A DNA stretch of 64,000 bases from Xenorhabdus poinarii G6 (lineage in GTDB: Bacteria; Pseudomonadota; Gammaproteobacteria; Enterobacterales; Enterobacteriaceae). Below the pieces are notes generated by a model, which worked only from the letters and a program-made list of their open reading frames with translations, searched no databases and was not told the origin of the DNA. The position numbers and the translations under genes were made by a program. Positions 17,556-25,192 of this stretch are shown here, piece after piece. The DNA lies in NCBI RefSeq assembly GCF_000968175.1, contig NZ_FO704551.1:558001-622000 (forward strand), written 5' to 3'. Each line of letters opens with the position of its first letter. The stretch's first letter is position 1.

Positions 17556-18067
17556 TTAGGGTCGAAATTCCTGTCGATGCGATGGAGATTGATCGTTTGT
17601 TGCGCCAATCTTTTGAAACGTCGGCAGAAGCTGAGCTGATTCAAAAACTAAGAGAAGATGGTTTGTTGACGCTGGGTATTGTGGCAACGGATGATGAAGG
17701 TCATGTGATTGGTTACGCCGGTTTTACGCCTGTTGATACCAATGGTGAAAATCATCAATGGGTTGGTATGCTGCCATTGGCAGTGGCGGAGCAATACCGT
17801 AGTCATGGAATTGGTGATCAATTGATTTATGAAGGATTGGATAGTCTGAATGAGTTTGGCTATGGCGCGGTTGTGGTGTTGGGCGATCCTGAATATTACC
17901 AGCGTTTGGGTTTTAAATTTGCCGAAGAATATCAATTGTATTGCCAATGGCCTGAGTGCGAAGACTATTTTTTGATCTACACACTGGCGGATATTGCACT
18001 GGAAGATTGTTATGGTCTGGTTACTTACCCTGCTCAACTTGATAATTTATGGTCATTACCGGGGTGA
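17549..18067 (+). CDS. yhbS: GNAT-family N-acetyltransferase YhbS
   Basis: A 172-residue GNAT protein similar in length and sequence to E. coli YhbS (167 residues). The N-terminus [18 protein letters not shown] and the acetyl-CoA-site region [20 protein letters not shown] at about residues 71-90 are clear, followed by [21 protein letters not shown]. The physiological acceptor is not firmly known. The gene overlaps the decayed yhbT at its start and the converging yhbQ at its end by 47 bp. Confidence 0.93.
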   Translation: MLIRVEIPVDAMEIDRLLRQSFETSAEAELIQKLREDGLLTLGIVATDDEGHVIGYAGFTPVDTNGENHQWVGMLPLAVAEQYRSHGIGDQLIYEGLDSLNEFGYGAVVVLGDPEYYQRLGFKFAEEYQLYCQWPECEDYFLIYTLADIALEDCYGLVTYPAQLDNLWSLPG

Positions 18068-18413
18068 TAACTGCTTTTGCAGGGATCACTGATTGAGTAA
18101 ACAACGTTTCAGGTGAATCGATTGTCGTTAAATAAGTCTTTAGACAGATAGGCTGGTTAATAACCAGTCTTTCTTTTTGCTGTTTACTCAGTTTCTTCAC
18201 GCGATATTCCATTTTCAATGCCATCCCCTTATCCCTGGCCGGACTTTGATAAACCAGCGTCAATGGGCCTTTTCCTCTCAGGAATTTTGCGCCCTTTCCG
18301 GTCGAATGTTGTATTAATCGGCGGGTGACATCGGTGGTAATGCCGGTGTACAGGAGCCCGCTTTGTGTTCTGATCAGATAGACAAACCAGGCCGATATTT
18401 TAGTATTCATCAT
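18021..18413 (-). CDS. yhbQ: GIY-YIG nuclease-superfamily protein YhbQ
   Basis: A 130-residue protein with an N-terminal GIY-YIG domain: [20 protein letters not shown] at about residues 10-29, then RR, and [13 protein letters not shown] around 39-51. E. coli YhbQ has 100 residues; here a roughly 30-residue C-terminal tail runs antisense into the end of yhbS. A second ATG lies one codon into the gene. The role of this stand-alone GIY-YIG family in cells is uncertain; DNA nuclease activity has been reported for related proteins. Confidence 0.92.
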   Translation of the reverse strand: MMNTKISAWFVYLIRTQSGLLYTGITTDVTRRLIQHSTGKGAKFLRGKGPLTLVYQSPARDKGMALKMEYRVKKLSKQQKERLVINQPICLKTYLTTIDSPETLFTQSVIPAKAVITPVMTINYQVEQGK

Positions 18414-18704
18414 TTATTTTTAATAATTTTAACAGTTAGGTTTCTGTGGGGAATGCATTTATTCTTTGGTGGTATGTATGATAGTCGTGTCGTTATCAGC
18501 ATATTTTGGTGATTTAATTAATGTAATAAAATGAATTTATTTGAATTATATTTCATTTGCAAACCAGTAACGCCATTTGTTTTTCAAAAAAATTGAATAA
18601 GTATGGCAATAATTGCTAATTACTCTTTTCTGAACAAGGGTATAACATGCTCACCAATACGCGGTATTCCCATTTATTTTTTAAAATGATTGGAAGGGTA
18701 AAAG

Positions 18705-18956
18705 ATGAAAAATGTAAAAAATATCGTTGCTGTCTTAGCATTATGTGCGGTTTCATTGGGTTCTTTTGCTGCGACTGAAGTTCAAGTCGCTAAGGGAGAT
18801 AAAATGGGGGTTGTTTCTGTCACGGGAGCGGCCACACTGGATAGCCTGACCCAAAAATTATCCAAAAAAGCTGACAAAGCTGGAGCAAGCTATTTTCGTG
18901 TTATTTCGACAACGGGTCAGAATCAACTCAGCGGCGTTGCTGAAATTTATAAATAA
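18705..18956 (+). CDS. Small periplasmic DUF1471 (BhsA/McbA/YdgH-like) protein
   Basis: An 83-residue protein with a signal peptide (MKNVKNIVAVLALCAVSLGS, cleavage near FAATE). The mature part contains the DUF1471 pattern GVVSVTGAATLDSL and ADKAGASYFRVISTTG, ending SGVAEIYK. Family members are small stress-induced periplasmic or outer-membrane proteins affecting surface and biofilm properties. A good Shine-Dalgarno (GGAAGGG) lies 10 bp upstream. Which paralogue it is cannot be decided. Confidence 0.85.
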   Translation: MKNVKNIVAVLALCAVSLGSFAATEVQVAKGDKMGVVSVTGAATLDSLTQKLSKKADKAGASYFRVISTTGQNQLSGVAEIYK

Positions 18957-19073
18957 TTTATAGTGTTTCTAAACAAATCGCTTCGTTTATTGAGTCAAAT
19001 ACAGAACATGAGACGGGATAGCAATCCCGCCGTGTTCTGTGATGATTGAAATAAAATAACAGTATGGAAATAT

Positions 19074-19505
19074 ATGGATTTAAATAAAGAAATTTTAATC
19101 ATTCGTCGATATCTCGCCAGCCAACATGTATTTACGCTTTGTACGGCTTCAATTGGGGATCTATGGTGCGCTAGCTGCTTTTATGTCTTTGATGCTGATA
19201 ACATGGCATTCTGGTTTATGACTGAATCAGATACCCGACACGGGCAGATGATGCAGAACAATCCCATCGTAGCAGGGACTGTTGCCGGCCAAATACGCAA
19301 TATTGCACAAATCAAAGGCATTCAATTTCGTGGTGAAGTGATGCCATTAACGGATGAAGCCGAGGCTATCGCCAGGGCGCGTTATTGCCGCCGTTTTCCT
19401 ATCGCACTGGCCGCCAAAACCCCAATCTGGCAGCTCAATATGCATGAAATCAAAATGGTGGATAATACGCTTGGTTTTGGCAAAAAATTATATTGGCAGC
19501 GTTGA
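19074..19505 (+). CDS. yhbP: YhbP, pyridoxamine 5'-phosphate oxidase-like UPF0306 protein
   Basis: A 143-residue protein matching E. coli YhbP (147 residues) in order of motifs: RRYLASQHVFTLCT near the N-terminus, DTRHGQMMQNNPIVAGTV near residue 52, IKGIQFRGEV near 80, and the C-terminal DNTLGFGKKLYW. The split-barrel flavin-binding fold is predicted for the family; the reaction is unknown. It sits next to yhbQ/yhbS as in E. coli, and convergent to nrdG. Confidence 0.93.
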   Translation: MDLNKEILIIRRYLASQHVFTLCTASIGDLWCASCFYVFDADNMAFWFMTESDTRHGQMMQNNPIVAGTVAGQIRNIAQIKGIQFRGEVMPLTDEAEAIARARYCRRFPIALAAKTPIWQLNMHEIKMVDNTLGFGKKLYWQR

Positions 19506-19534
19506 GCTCACTGCCTGCCCGGTGTTATCACGCG

Positions 19535-19999
19535 CTACCTTAAATAGTGGATGACCTGATTATGACTACCTCGCCAAACTAACGCAGGATCATACCGCGC
19601 TTGTTCAAATTTTCCATCGACCACAACATGAACATATCGGAGAACGTCTTGTTGCATTTCGCTTAATTCACTGAGGGTATATCCTGTCCATAGCCAGATA
19701 TCTTTATCCGGGCACACTTTTTGTACGCGTTTAACCAGTTGCAGTACACTGGCGATATTATGAGGATGCAGCGGATCGCCGCCAGATAATGACAACCCCT
19801 GGCGCTGAATACGGCGATCTTGTAGATCCGTGATAATCTGATTTTCCATTGCCTGCGTAAAAGGCTGACCCGAATCGGGCCGCCACGTGCTTTGGTTATA
19901 GCAGCCACGGCATTGATGTATGCAACCTGACACGAACAGTGTACAACGGGTTCCGGGACCATTCACCACATCAACCGGATAGTATTGGTGATAATTCAT
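19535..19999 (-). CDS. nrdG: Anaerobic ribonucleotide reductase-activating protein NrdG
   Basis: A radical-SAM activase of 154 residues from the ATG complementary to 19997-19999; seven upstream in-frame codons are not conserved. The CX3CX2C cluster motif is CIHQCRGCYN at about residues 26-35, and LSGGDPLHPHN follows near 72-82. It makes the 5'-deoxyadenosyl radical that places the glycyl radical on NrdD. It begins 4 bp after the nrdD stop, so the two are one transcript. Confidence 0.96.
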   Translation of the reverse strand: MNYHQYYPVDVVNGPGTRCTLFVSGCIHQCRGCYNQSTWRPDSGQPFTQAMENQIITDLQDRRIQRQGLSLSGGDPLHPHNIASVLQLVKRVQKVCPDKDIWLWTGYTLSELSEMQQDVLRYVHVVVDGKFEQARYDPALVWRGSHNQVIHYLR

Positions 20000-20003
20000 C
20001 GTA

Positions 20004-21944
20004 TTAACCCATTTTTCCATGGTTGAGATGTTTTACACGGCGTTTTACTTCTTCCTGCTTGCCGGCGTTGAATGGTCGGGCATCTGGGCTACCAAGATAT
20101 CCACAAACACGACGAATAACTGAAACATGAGCAGAATCATGGTTTCCGCACCGGGGGCAAGTGAATCCTTTACTGGTACAAGCAAATTCTCCGGTAAAGC
20201 CGCACTGATAGCACTCATCAATTGGCGTATTGGTACCATAGTAAGGTACGCGTGAATAACTGTAATCCCAAACATCCTCCAGCGCTTTCAAATTATGTTG
20301 TAAATTGGGATACTCGCCATAGCAAATAAAGCCCCCGTTTGCCAGTGGGGGATAGGGGGCTTCAAAATCCAGCTTGTCGTAAGGATTGACCTTCTTCTCT
20401 ACATCCAGATGGAAGCTGTTAGTATAATAGCCTTTATCGGTAACGCCCTGAATCACACCAAATTCAGCCGCATCCAAACGGCAGAAACGATCACATAAAT
20501 TTTCGCTTGGCGTACTGTACAAACTGAAGCCATAGCCCGTTTCTTGCTTCCATTGATCGACCACCTGACGTAAGTGCTTAACAATAGCAAGGGCTTTTTG
20601 TTGGCGTTGTTTATCATCAAAGAGATGAACGTGATTGCCATATAAGGCATTGATCGTTTCATGTAGGCCGATATACCCCAGCGAGATAGATGCCCGGCCA
20701 TGTTTGAAAATATCGGCAATGTTGTCATCGGCTTTCAGACGTACACCACAAGCCCCTTCCATATAGAGGATCGGGGCAACACGTGCTTTGGTTTTTTCGA
20801 GGCGGGTAATTCGGGTCATCAGTGCTTTTTTAACGAGTAATAAACGCTGATGCAAAAGTTGCCAAAAGCGCGCTTCACTCCCTTTGGCTTCAAGCGCAAT
20901 ACGGGGTAGATTCAGGCTGATCACACCCAGGTTATTGCGTCCTTCATGGATTTGTTGGCCATTTTCTTCATAAGGTGCGAGAAAACTACGACATCCCATG
21001 GGTGTTTTAAACGAGCCCGTCACCTTGATCACTTGATCATAATTGAGAATATCGGGATACATGCGTTTGCTGGCACACTCCAGCGCCAATAACTTAATAT
21101 CATAGTGAGGATCGCCAAACCGATGGTTCAATCCATCAAGAATTGCAAAAACCAGTTTGGGGAAAACGGCGGTTTTGCGATTTTTTCCCAGGCCGGCAAT
21201 GCGATTGCGCAGAATCGAGATTTGAATCAGACGGGACTCTTTTGACGTACCCAAACCGAAGCCAAAAGTCACAAACGGTGTTTGCCCATTCGCGGTATGC
21301 AGCGTATTGACTTCATATTCCAGCGATTGAAAGGCGTCATAACACTCTTTTTCTGTGCGGGCTTCTGCGTAGGCGGTCTGATCCGCAATATTCCACTCTT
21401 TGGCAATGGCCAGATGTTTGTCATAACTGGCTTTCACAAAAGGGGCGAGGACTTCATCAATGCGGTTAATGGTTGTGCCACCATAAATGTGGCTGGCAAC
21501 TTGCGCGATAATTTGGGCGGTGACCGCGGTGGCCGTAGAAATCGATTTAGGCGGTTCAATTTCGGCATTGCCCATTTTAAAGCCACGGGTCAACATTCCC
21601 TGTAAATCGATCAGCATACAGTTGAACATAGGAAAAAATGGGGCATAATCCAGGTCGTGATAGTGGATTTCTCCCTTGTCATGTGCCTGCACAACATCAT
21701 GCGGCAGCAGATATTGCTTGGCATATTGCCGAGCAACAATCCCTGCTAATAAATCACGCTGGGTTGGGATCACCTTACTGTCTTTATTCGCATTCTCATT
21801 GAGCAAAGAGACATTATTTTGTGCGATCAGGCCACGAATTTCTTGCTCCATGCGATCGTGCCATGGGAGGGCAGCCTGCTTACCGGTATTGTTCTTGCTA
21901 ATGTTAATCTGGTGATCATCTTGTTGCTGCACAACCATTTTCAC
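20004..21944 (-). CDS. nrdD: Anaerobic ribonucleoside-triphosphate reductase NrdD, without the N-terminal ATP-cone
   Basis: The catalytic body is very close to E. coli NrdD from EQEIRGLIAQNNVSLLNENA to the end. It includes the zinc cysteines (CYQCGFTGEF, then CPRCGNH) and the glycyl-radical segment RRVCGYLGSPDARP. The chosen start is GTG (complement of 21942-21944), 7 bp after GAGGAG, giving 646 residues; an ATG two codons on is possible. E. coli NrdD has 712. Here the roughly 90-residue ATP-cone that senses ATP/dATP is replaced by about 30 unrelated residues (KMVVQQQDDHQINISKNNTG). The upstream DNA is promoter, with NrdR and DnaA boxes, so the domain is not hidden by a frameshift. Reductase activity for dNTP synthesis without oxygen is expected; overall dATP inhibition through the cone should be lost. 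Confidence 0.93.
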   Translation of the reverse strand: MKMVVQQQDDHQINISKNNTGKQAALPWHDRMEQEIRGLIAQNNVSLLNENANKDSKVIPTQRDLLAGIVARQYAKQYLLPHDVVQAHDKGEIHYHDLDYAPFFPMFNCMLIDLQGMLTRGFKMGNAEIEPPKSISTATAVTAQIIAQVASHIYGGTTINRIDEVLAPFVKASYDKHLAIAKEWNIADQTAYAEARTEKECYDAFQSLEYEVNTLHTANGQTPFVTFGFGLGTSKESRLIQISILRNRIAGLGKNRKTAVFPKLVFAILDGLNHRFGDPHYDIKLLALECASKRMYPDILNYDQVIKVTGSFKTPMGCRSFLAPYEENGQQIHEGRNNLGVISLNLPRIALEAKGSEARFWQLLHQRLLLVKKALMTRITRLEKTKARVAPILYMEGACGVRLKADDNIADIFKHGRASISLGYIGLHETINALYGNHVHLFDDKQRQQKALAIVKHLRQVVDQWKQETGYGFSLYSTPSENLCDRFCRLDAAEFGVIQGVTDKGYYTNSFHLDVEKKVNPYDKLDFEAPYPPLANGGFICYGEYPNLQHNLKALEDVWDYSYSRVPYYGTNTPIDECYQCGFTGEFACTSKGFTCPRCGNHDSAHVSVIRRVCGYLGSPDARPFNAGKQEEVKRRVKHLNHGKMG

Positions 21945-21963
21945 GATATGACTCCTCAATAGG

Positions 21964-22017
21964 TTATCCACAAGCGAAAATGGCATGAATACGCGCTTTT
22001 TGTCTTGATGTGGATAA
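21964..22017. promoter_or_regulatory. Pair of perfect DnaA boxes upstream of nrdD
   Basis: TTATCCACA at 21964-21972 (plus strand) and the same 9-mer on the minus strand at 22009-22017 both match the DnaA consensus TTATNCACA exactly. They are inversely oriented, 36 bp apart, in the nrdD leader or promoter. DnaA control is known for the aerobic nrdAB operon in E. coli; control here is inference. Confidence 0.6.
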
Positions 22018-22028
22018 TTTATGTATAA

Positions 22029-22075
22029 ATACTATATATGGTGTTTGATGTGCATTTAAACACAATATATAGATC
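22029..22075. promoter_or_regulatory. Two NrdR boxes upstream of nrdD
   Basis: ATACTATATATGGTGT (22029-22044) and ACACAATATATAGATC (22060-22075) match the NrdR consensus ACACWATATATWGTGT at about 14 and 13 of 16 positions. Their centres are 31 bp apart, three helical turns, which is the usual spacing for NrdR box pairs. They lie 85-130 bp upstream of the nrdD start. Confidence 0.82.
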
Positions 22076-22171
22076 ATTTAAGCCAATATACAACCTGAAA
22101 AGTTGATCTAAGACAAAGAAAGAGACGGTTATTCGGTCAGGGGAAAGAGGAAAACAAGATGGAAAGAACAC

Positions 22172-22193
22172 CCCTGATACCCGCGTATCAGGG
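22172..22193 (-). terminator. Intrinsic terminator after ridA
   Basis: CCCTGATAC (22172-22180), loop CCGC, GTATCAGGG (22185-22193). Read leftward it is followed by GTGTTCTTTCC. A perfect 9-bp stem 17 bp beyond the ridA stop. Confidence 0.75.
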
Positions 22194-22209
22194 ATGAGAA
22201 AATGATAAA

Positions 22210-22596
22210 TCAGCGACGAACTGCGATTGCTTCGATTTCGATTTTGACATCTTTTGGCAAACGGGCAACTTCAACGCATGAACGGGCTGGGAATGGTGCA
22301 TTGTGTTCAACGAAGAAAGCTTCGTAAGTTGCGTTCACGGCAGCAAAATCATTCAGGTCTTTAACAAATACCGTCGTTTTTACGATATCAGCGACATTCA
22401 GGCCAGCTTGTTCGATGATCGCTTTAACGTTTTCCAAAGATTGACGGGCTTGGGTCGTCACCTCTTCAGGAATAATACCGGTTTTTGGATCAACCGGGAT
22501 TTGACCGGAAGTGATAACCATGCTGCCCAGATCAACTCCCTGCACATAAGGGCCGATTGCGGCGGGTGCATGCTCGGTATGGATAGAACGTGACAT
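22210..22596 (-). CDS. ridA: 2-iminobutanoate/2-iminopropanoate deaminase RidA
   Basis: A 128-residue RidA (YjgF) protein that hydrolyses reactive enamines and imines made by PLP enzymes such as threonine dehydratase. The family signature PARSCVEVARLPKDVKIEIE lies at about residues 102-121, including the catalytic arginine in PARS. ITSGQIPVDPKTG near residue 29 is also conserved. It lies next to pyrI, as in E. coli. Confidence 0.97.
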   Translation of the reverse strand: MSRSIHTEHAPAAIGPYVQGVDLGSMVITSGQIPVDPKTGIIPEEVTTQARQSLENVKAIIEQAGLNVADIVKTTVFVKDLNDFAAVNATYEAFFVEHNAPFPARSCVEVARLPKDVKIEIEAIAVRR

Positions 22597-22708
22597 GAGA
22601 AACTCCTGTTTGATGTCTAAATGGAAAAATTTCCTGGATCGCCATTATAGTGATCCTCTGGCCTGTATCAATGGATACAAAACGGGCTTGTAAATGGCTG
22701 ATGGATCG

Positions 22709-23173
22709 TTAATCGTTATTGATAACGGCCTGACGATCGAACTCTTTTTCACAGTATTTACAGCGCAATACCACATCATCTTTTGCCGGCATCACATGAA
22801 AGCTGCTGTTGACGGGTTCGTTATGACTGATGCAATTACTGTTTGCGCAAACAAGGATATTGTCGATCCGGTCTGGGAGATTGATGGGCATTTTTTTGAC
22901 GACAATGTAGTTTTCAATGTTATTGATTGTCGCGTGCGGCGCATACATTGCGAGTTGATTTGCCTGTTGCTCAGTCAGAAAGGTGTTCTCAATCTTGATC
23001 AGATCTTTTTTACCCAGATGATTAGAGGGGAGATTCAGGCCAATGGTAACGCGTTGATCTGTTTCAGTGAGTTTGAACAGAGATAATAATTTAAAGCCGA
23101 CATGGGCCGGAATGTGATCGATAACTGTGCCACATTTGATGGCTTCTACTTGTCGTTGATGGTCTTGCATCAT
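22709..23173 (-). CDS. pyrI: Aspartate carbamoyltransferase regulatory subunit PyrI
   Basis: A 154-residue protein with the allosteric nucleotide domain ([20 protein letters not shown] at about 9-28) and the C-terminal zinc domain. Its four cysteines are in CANSNC (about 109-114) and CKYCEKEF (about 138-145). PyrI binds CTP/ATP and regulates PyrB. pyrI normally follows pyrB directly, but here no pyrB is found upstream: the 425 bp before it hold no gene and the next gene is divergent. A second ATG lies one codon in. An 8-bp hairpin GAATACCG/CGGTATTC (23184-23202) sits just upstream. Confidence 0.96.
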   Translation of the reverse strand: MMQDHQRQVEAIKCGTVIDHIPAHVGFKLLSLFKLTETDQRVTIGLNLPSNHLGKKDLIKIENTFLTEQQANQLAMYAPHATINNIENYIVVKKMPINLPDRIDNILVCANSNCISHNEPVNSSFHVMPAKDDVVLRCKYCEKEFDRQAVINND

Positions 23174-23598
23174 GTCGTGTCATGAATACCGTTTCGGTAT
23201 TCCGCCTCCAGCGATTAGGGGATTAAGGGAATGCCCCTATTTTGTCATATAAAATGGGGTATTTCATCCTGCATAAATCACTCTTCGATACTGCCGGCGG
23301 TACTCTGACTGGGTCATGATCGATAGCGGATAGAATAAAGAAAGATGTATTTAAAGAACCACTGACTTTTCTCAAAAATTTTAGGCAAGAAGACATCATT
23401 GATAATTATCCATTTAATTTAATAGATTATTTTACTTATTTGAATATGCGGAAAATAAGCATTGATGGGCGATGTTTTTGTTGCTAATCTGTAAATAAAT
23501 TGTTATTCGCTGTGAGGGTGGGAATAATGATTTAATGTGTGCTTAAACCATAATAAATAACAATCTATCTCTTTGAAAATGACAATATAAGGGAAAAT
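23174..23598. other. Gene-free interval where pyrB would be expected
   Basis: About 425 bp without a coding frame. On the pyrI strand it holds GGAGG (complement of 23208-23212) about 35 nt before the pyrI ATG, with the hairpin GAATACCG/CGGTATTC (23184-23191/23195-23202) between them. Further up is a second stem, CCCC-t-ATTTT (23234-23243) with AAAATGGGG (23251-23259). No residual PyrB sequence was recognised. It also carries the promoter of the dipeptidase gene. Confidence 0.55.
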
Positions 23599-24330
23599 AT
23601 GTTTCTATCTACTGCTATGAAAAATAACATCGTGGATAAAATTGCGCTGGAAAACATGTTTGATTGGAAAGTGATTAATGAAATACCGATTAATGAATGC
23701 CATGAGCCTTTAGTCATAATGACTGACAGTGAGAAGTTAAAACAGCAAGCGGTTTATTTTCTCGCGGGGATAACGGGTTCCATTGAATATTGCACAATAA
23801 GAAAAAGCGTCGCCAAAAAATTAGTGATGGTATCCCAATTGCTCCCGTCTCATTTAGGCATTTTAATATTAGATGGCTGGCGTTCGCGGGAAACTCAGCA
23901 GGCATTACAGGAAAAAACACAAGTAAAAATAGCTGACCAATATCGCCATTTATCTGTTGAAGAACAGAAAGTACTTTTGCAACAGTTTGTGGCACCGGCA
24001 CCTACGGAACAGCACTCGATAAGCCCCCATATGACGGGCGGATCGGTTGATGTGACGTTATTTGACATCGCATCGGGTAAACCTCTGTTTTTAGGAACTG
24101 AGTTTGATGAAGTGACGGCGTTGTCTTATACGGCCGCGTTAGAAAAAGAACCTGAAAAAAATATGCCGGCTACCTTATATCGGCGGTTATTGTATAACGC
24201 CATGATTCAGGTTGGCTTTACCAACTTGCCGACCGAGTGGTGGCATTATGATTATGGTAATGCTTTATGGGCATTTTATAAAAATGAGATTGCTATTTAT
24301 GGTGCTGTTGATGGAATGCGAAACAGATAA
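23599..24330 (+). CDS. M15-family D-alanyl-D-alanine dipeptidase (VanX/DdpX-like)
   Basis: A 243-residue zinc dipeptidase of the VanX/DdpX class. The metal-site motif SPHMTGGSVDVTL at about residues 141-153 corresponds to SxHxxGxAxD, and EWWHYDYG at about 214-221 supplies the catalytic glutamate and third ligand. DGWRSRETQQAL near residue 93 matches the conserved arginine region. No signal peptide is visible, so it is probably cytoplasmic, as DdpX is, using D-Ala-D-Ala from cell-wall turnover. An IS1 element begins 17 bp after the stop. Vancomycin resistance is not implied: no vanA/vanH-type genes are present. Confidence 0.85.
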   Translation: MFLSTAMKNNIVDKIALENMFDWKVINEIPINECHEPLVIMTDSEKLKQQAVYFLAGITGSIEYCTIRKSVAKKLVMVSQLLPSHLGILILDGWRSRETQQALQEKTQVKIADQYRHLSVEEQKVLLQQFVAPAPTEQHSISPHMTGGSVDVTLFDIASGKPLFLGTEFDEVTALSYTAALEKEPEKNMPATLYRRLLYNAMIQVGFTNLPTEWWHYDYGNALWAFYKNEIAIYGAVDGMRNR

Positions 24331-24339
24331 TGAAATCGT

Positions 24340-24347
24340 TAATTTTG
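24340..24347. repeat. Left target-site duplication of the IS1-family element
   Basis: TAATTTTG immediately precedes the left terminal repeat and is repeated exactly at 25129-25136 beyond the right end. Confidence 0.9.
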
Positions 24348-24404
24348 GGTCATGTATTAAATAGTTAGTTGTTATGATAATCTTCCGGTATTTCGTGGTG
24401 GAAC

Positions 24405-24680
24405 ATGGCTAAAGTAGAAGTTGATTGTCGTTATTGTCACAAATCAGAAGATGTTAAAGGACATGGAAAAGGTCATAGAGGTTATCCCCGCTACCGCTGC
24501 TATGCCTGCAGTAAAGTCTTTCAGTTGGCATACACCTATCAAGCTTGCAAACCGGGAGTCAAAGAGCAGATTATTGATATGGCGATGAATAACAGCGGCA
24601 TCCGTGACACGGCCCGCGTATTGAAGGTGGCAACAGCTACTGTGATGAAAACGCTTAAAAACTCAACCCCCGGAACGTGA
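24405..24680 (+). CDS. insA: IS1-family InsA (zinc-finger/HTH N-terminal protein)
   Basis: A 91-residue protein. Cysteine pairs in CRYCHKSEDV (about 8-17) and CYACSKVFQL (about 32-41) form the zinc finger. A helix-turn-helix follows (GIRDTARVLKVATATVMKTL, about 65-84). InsA binds IS1 ends and represses; the InsAB fusion made by -1 frameshifting is the transposase. The probable slip site is TTAAAAAC near 24655; the usual IS1 site is A6C, so this one is one A shorter. Confidence 0.93.
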   Translation: MAKVEVDCRYCHKSEDVKGHGKGHRGYPRYRCYACSKVFQLAYTYQACKPGVKEQIIDMAMNNSGIRDTARVLKVATATVMKTLKNSTPGT

Positions 24681-25099
24681 CGACGCTTCCTCTTGACGGG
24701 GATGACATTCATCTTATCTGTGAAGTGGATGAGCAGTGGTCGTTTGTGGGGAGTAAGAAAAATCAGCGCTGGCTCTGGTATGCCTGGGAGCCGCGTATGA
24801 AACGGATAGTGGCACATACTTTTGGGGATCGCAGCAGAAAAACATGGGAAAAACTACTGGCACTCTTGTCACCCTTTAATATCCGGTTTTACTGTACGGA
24901 TGATTATGCCGTTTATGATTGTCTTCCTGAAGAAGTCCATCTTACTGGAAAGATATTTACCCAACGTATAGAGAGAACCAACCTTACCCATCGTACCCGA
25001 ATAAAAAGGCTGAATAGAAAAACAATCGGTTATTCCAAATCTGAAGAAATGCACGATAAAGTGATAGGCACTTTCATTGAGCGTGAAAACTATATTTAG
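24677..25099 (+). CDS. insB: IS1-family InsB (transposase catalytic part)
   Basis: A 140-residue frame from a GTG at 24677, expressed mainly as the InsAB' fusion through a -1 shift within insA. DDE residues are visible: the first Asp in EVDEQWSFVG (about 16-25), the second in CTDDYAVYD (about 73-81), and the Glu in GYSKSEEMHDKVIG (about 118-131). QRIERTNLTHRTRIKRL is the conserved basic segment before it. No internal stops. Confidence 0.93.
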   Translation: MTTLPLDGDDIHLICEVDEQWSFVGSKKNQRWLWYAWEPRMKRIVAHTFGDRSRKTWEKLLALLSPFNIRFYCTDDYAVYDCLPEEVHLTGKIFTQRIERTNLTHRTRIKRLNRKTIGYSKSEEMHDKVIGTFIERENYI

Positions 25100-25128
25100 T
25101 GATCCTTCTAACCATTTAATACACGACC

Positions 25129-25136
25129 TAATTTTG
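25129..25136. repeat. Right target-site duplication of the IS1-family element
   Basis: TAATTTTG, identical to 24340-24347, directly after the right terminal repeat. Confidence 0.9.
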
Positions 25137-25192
25137 TTGTCAATAACCCAATAAGTATGATTTTATCAACTTGAATTATTTCAGGGGAAAGA

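Larger units (their letters stand above)
24348..25128 (+). mobile_element. Complete IS1-family insertion sequence
   Basis: A 781-bp element. The left end reads GGTCATGTATTAAATAGTTAG and the right end, reverse-complemented, reads GGTCGTGTATTAAATGGTTAG: imperfect terminal inverted repeats with 2 mismatches in 21. An 8-bp target duplication (TAATTTTG) flanks it. Inside are insA and insB in the overlapping -1 arrangement of IS1. Both frames are open, so it may be active. It lies between the dipeptidase gene and the DUF819 gene without interrupting either. Confidence 0.95.

Noticed and set aside
22081..22120. Possible FNR site TTGAT-N4-GACAA upstream of nrdD
   Set aside because: The second half-site differs from ATCAA at two of five positions, too weak to list, although FNR control of nrdDG is expected biologically.
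23599..24330. Vancomycin-resistance gene (vanX)
   Set aside because: The motifs fit VanX/DdpX, but there is no ligase or dehydrogenase (vanA/vanH) nearby and the host is Gram-negative; a turnover dipeptidase is the better call.
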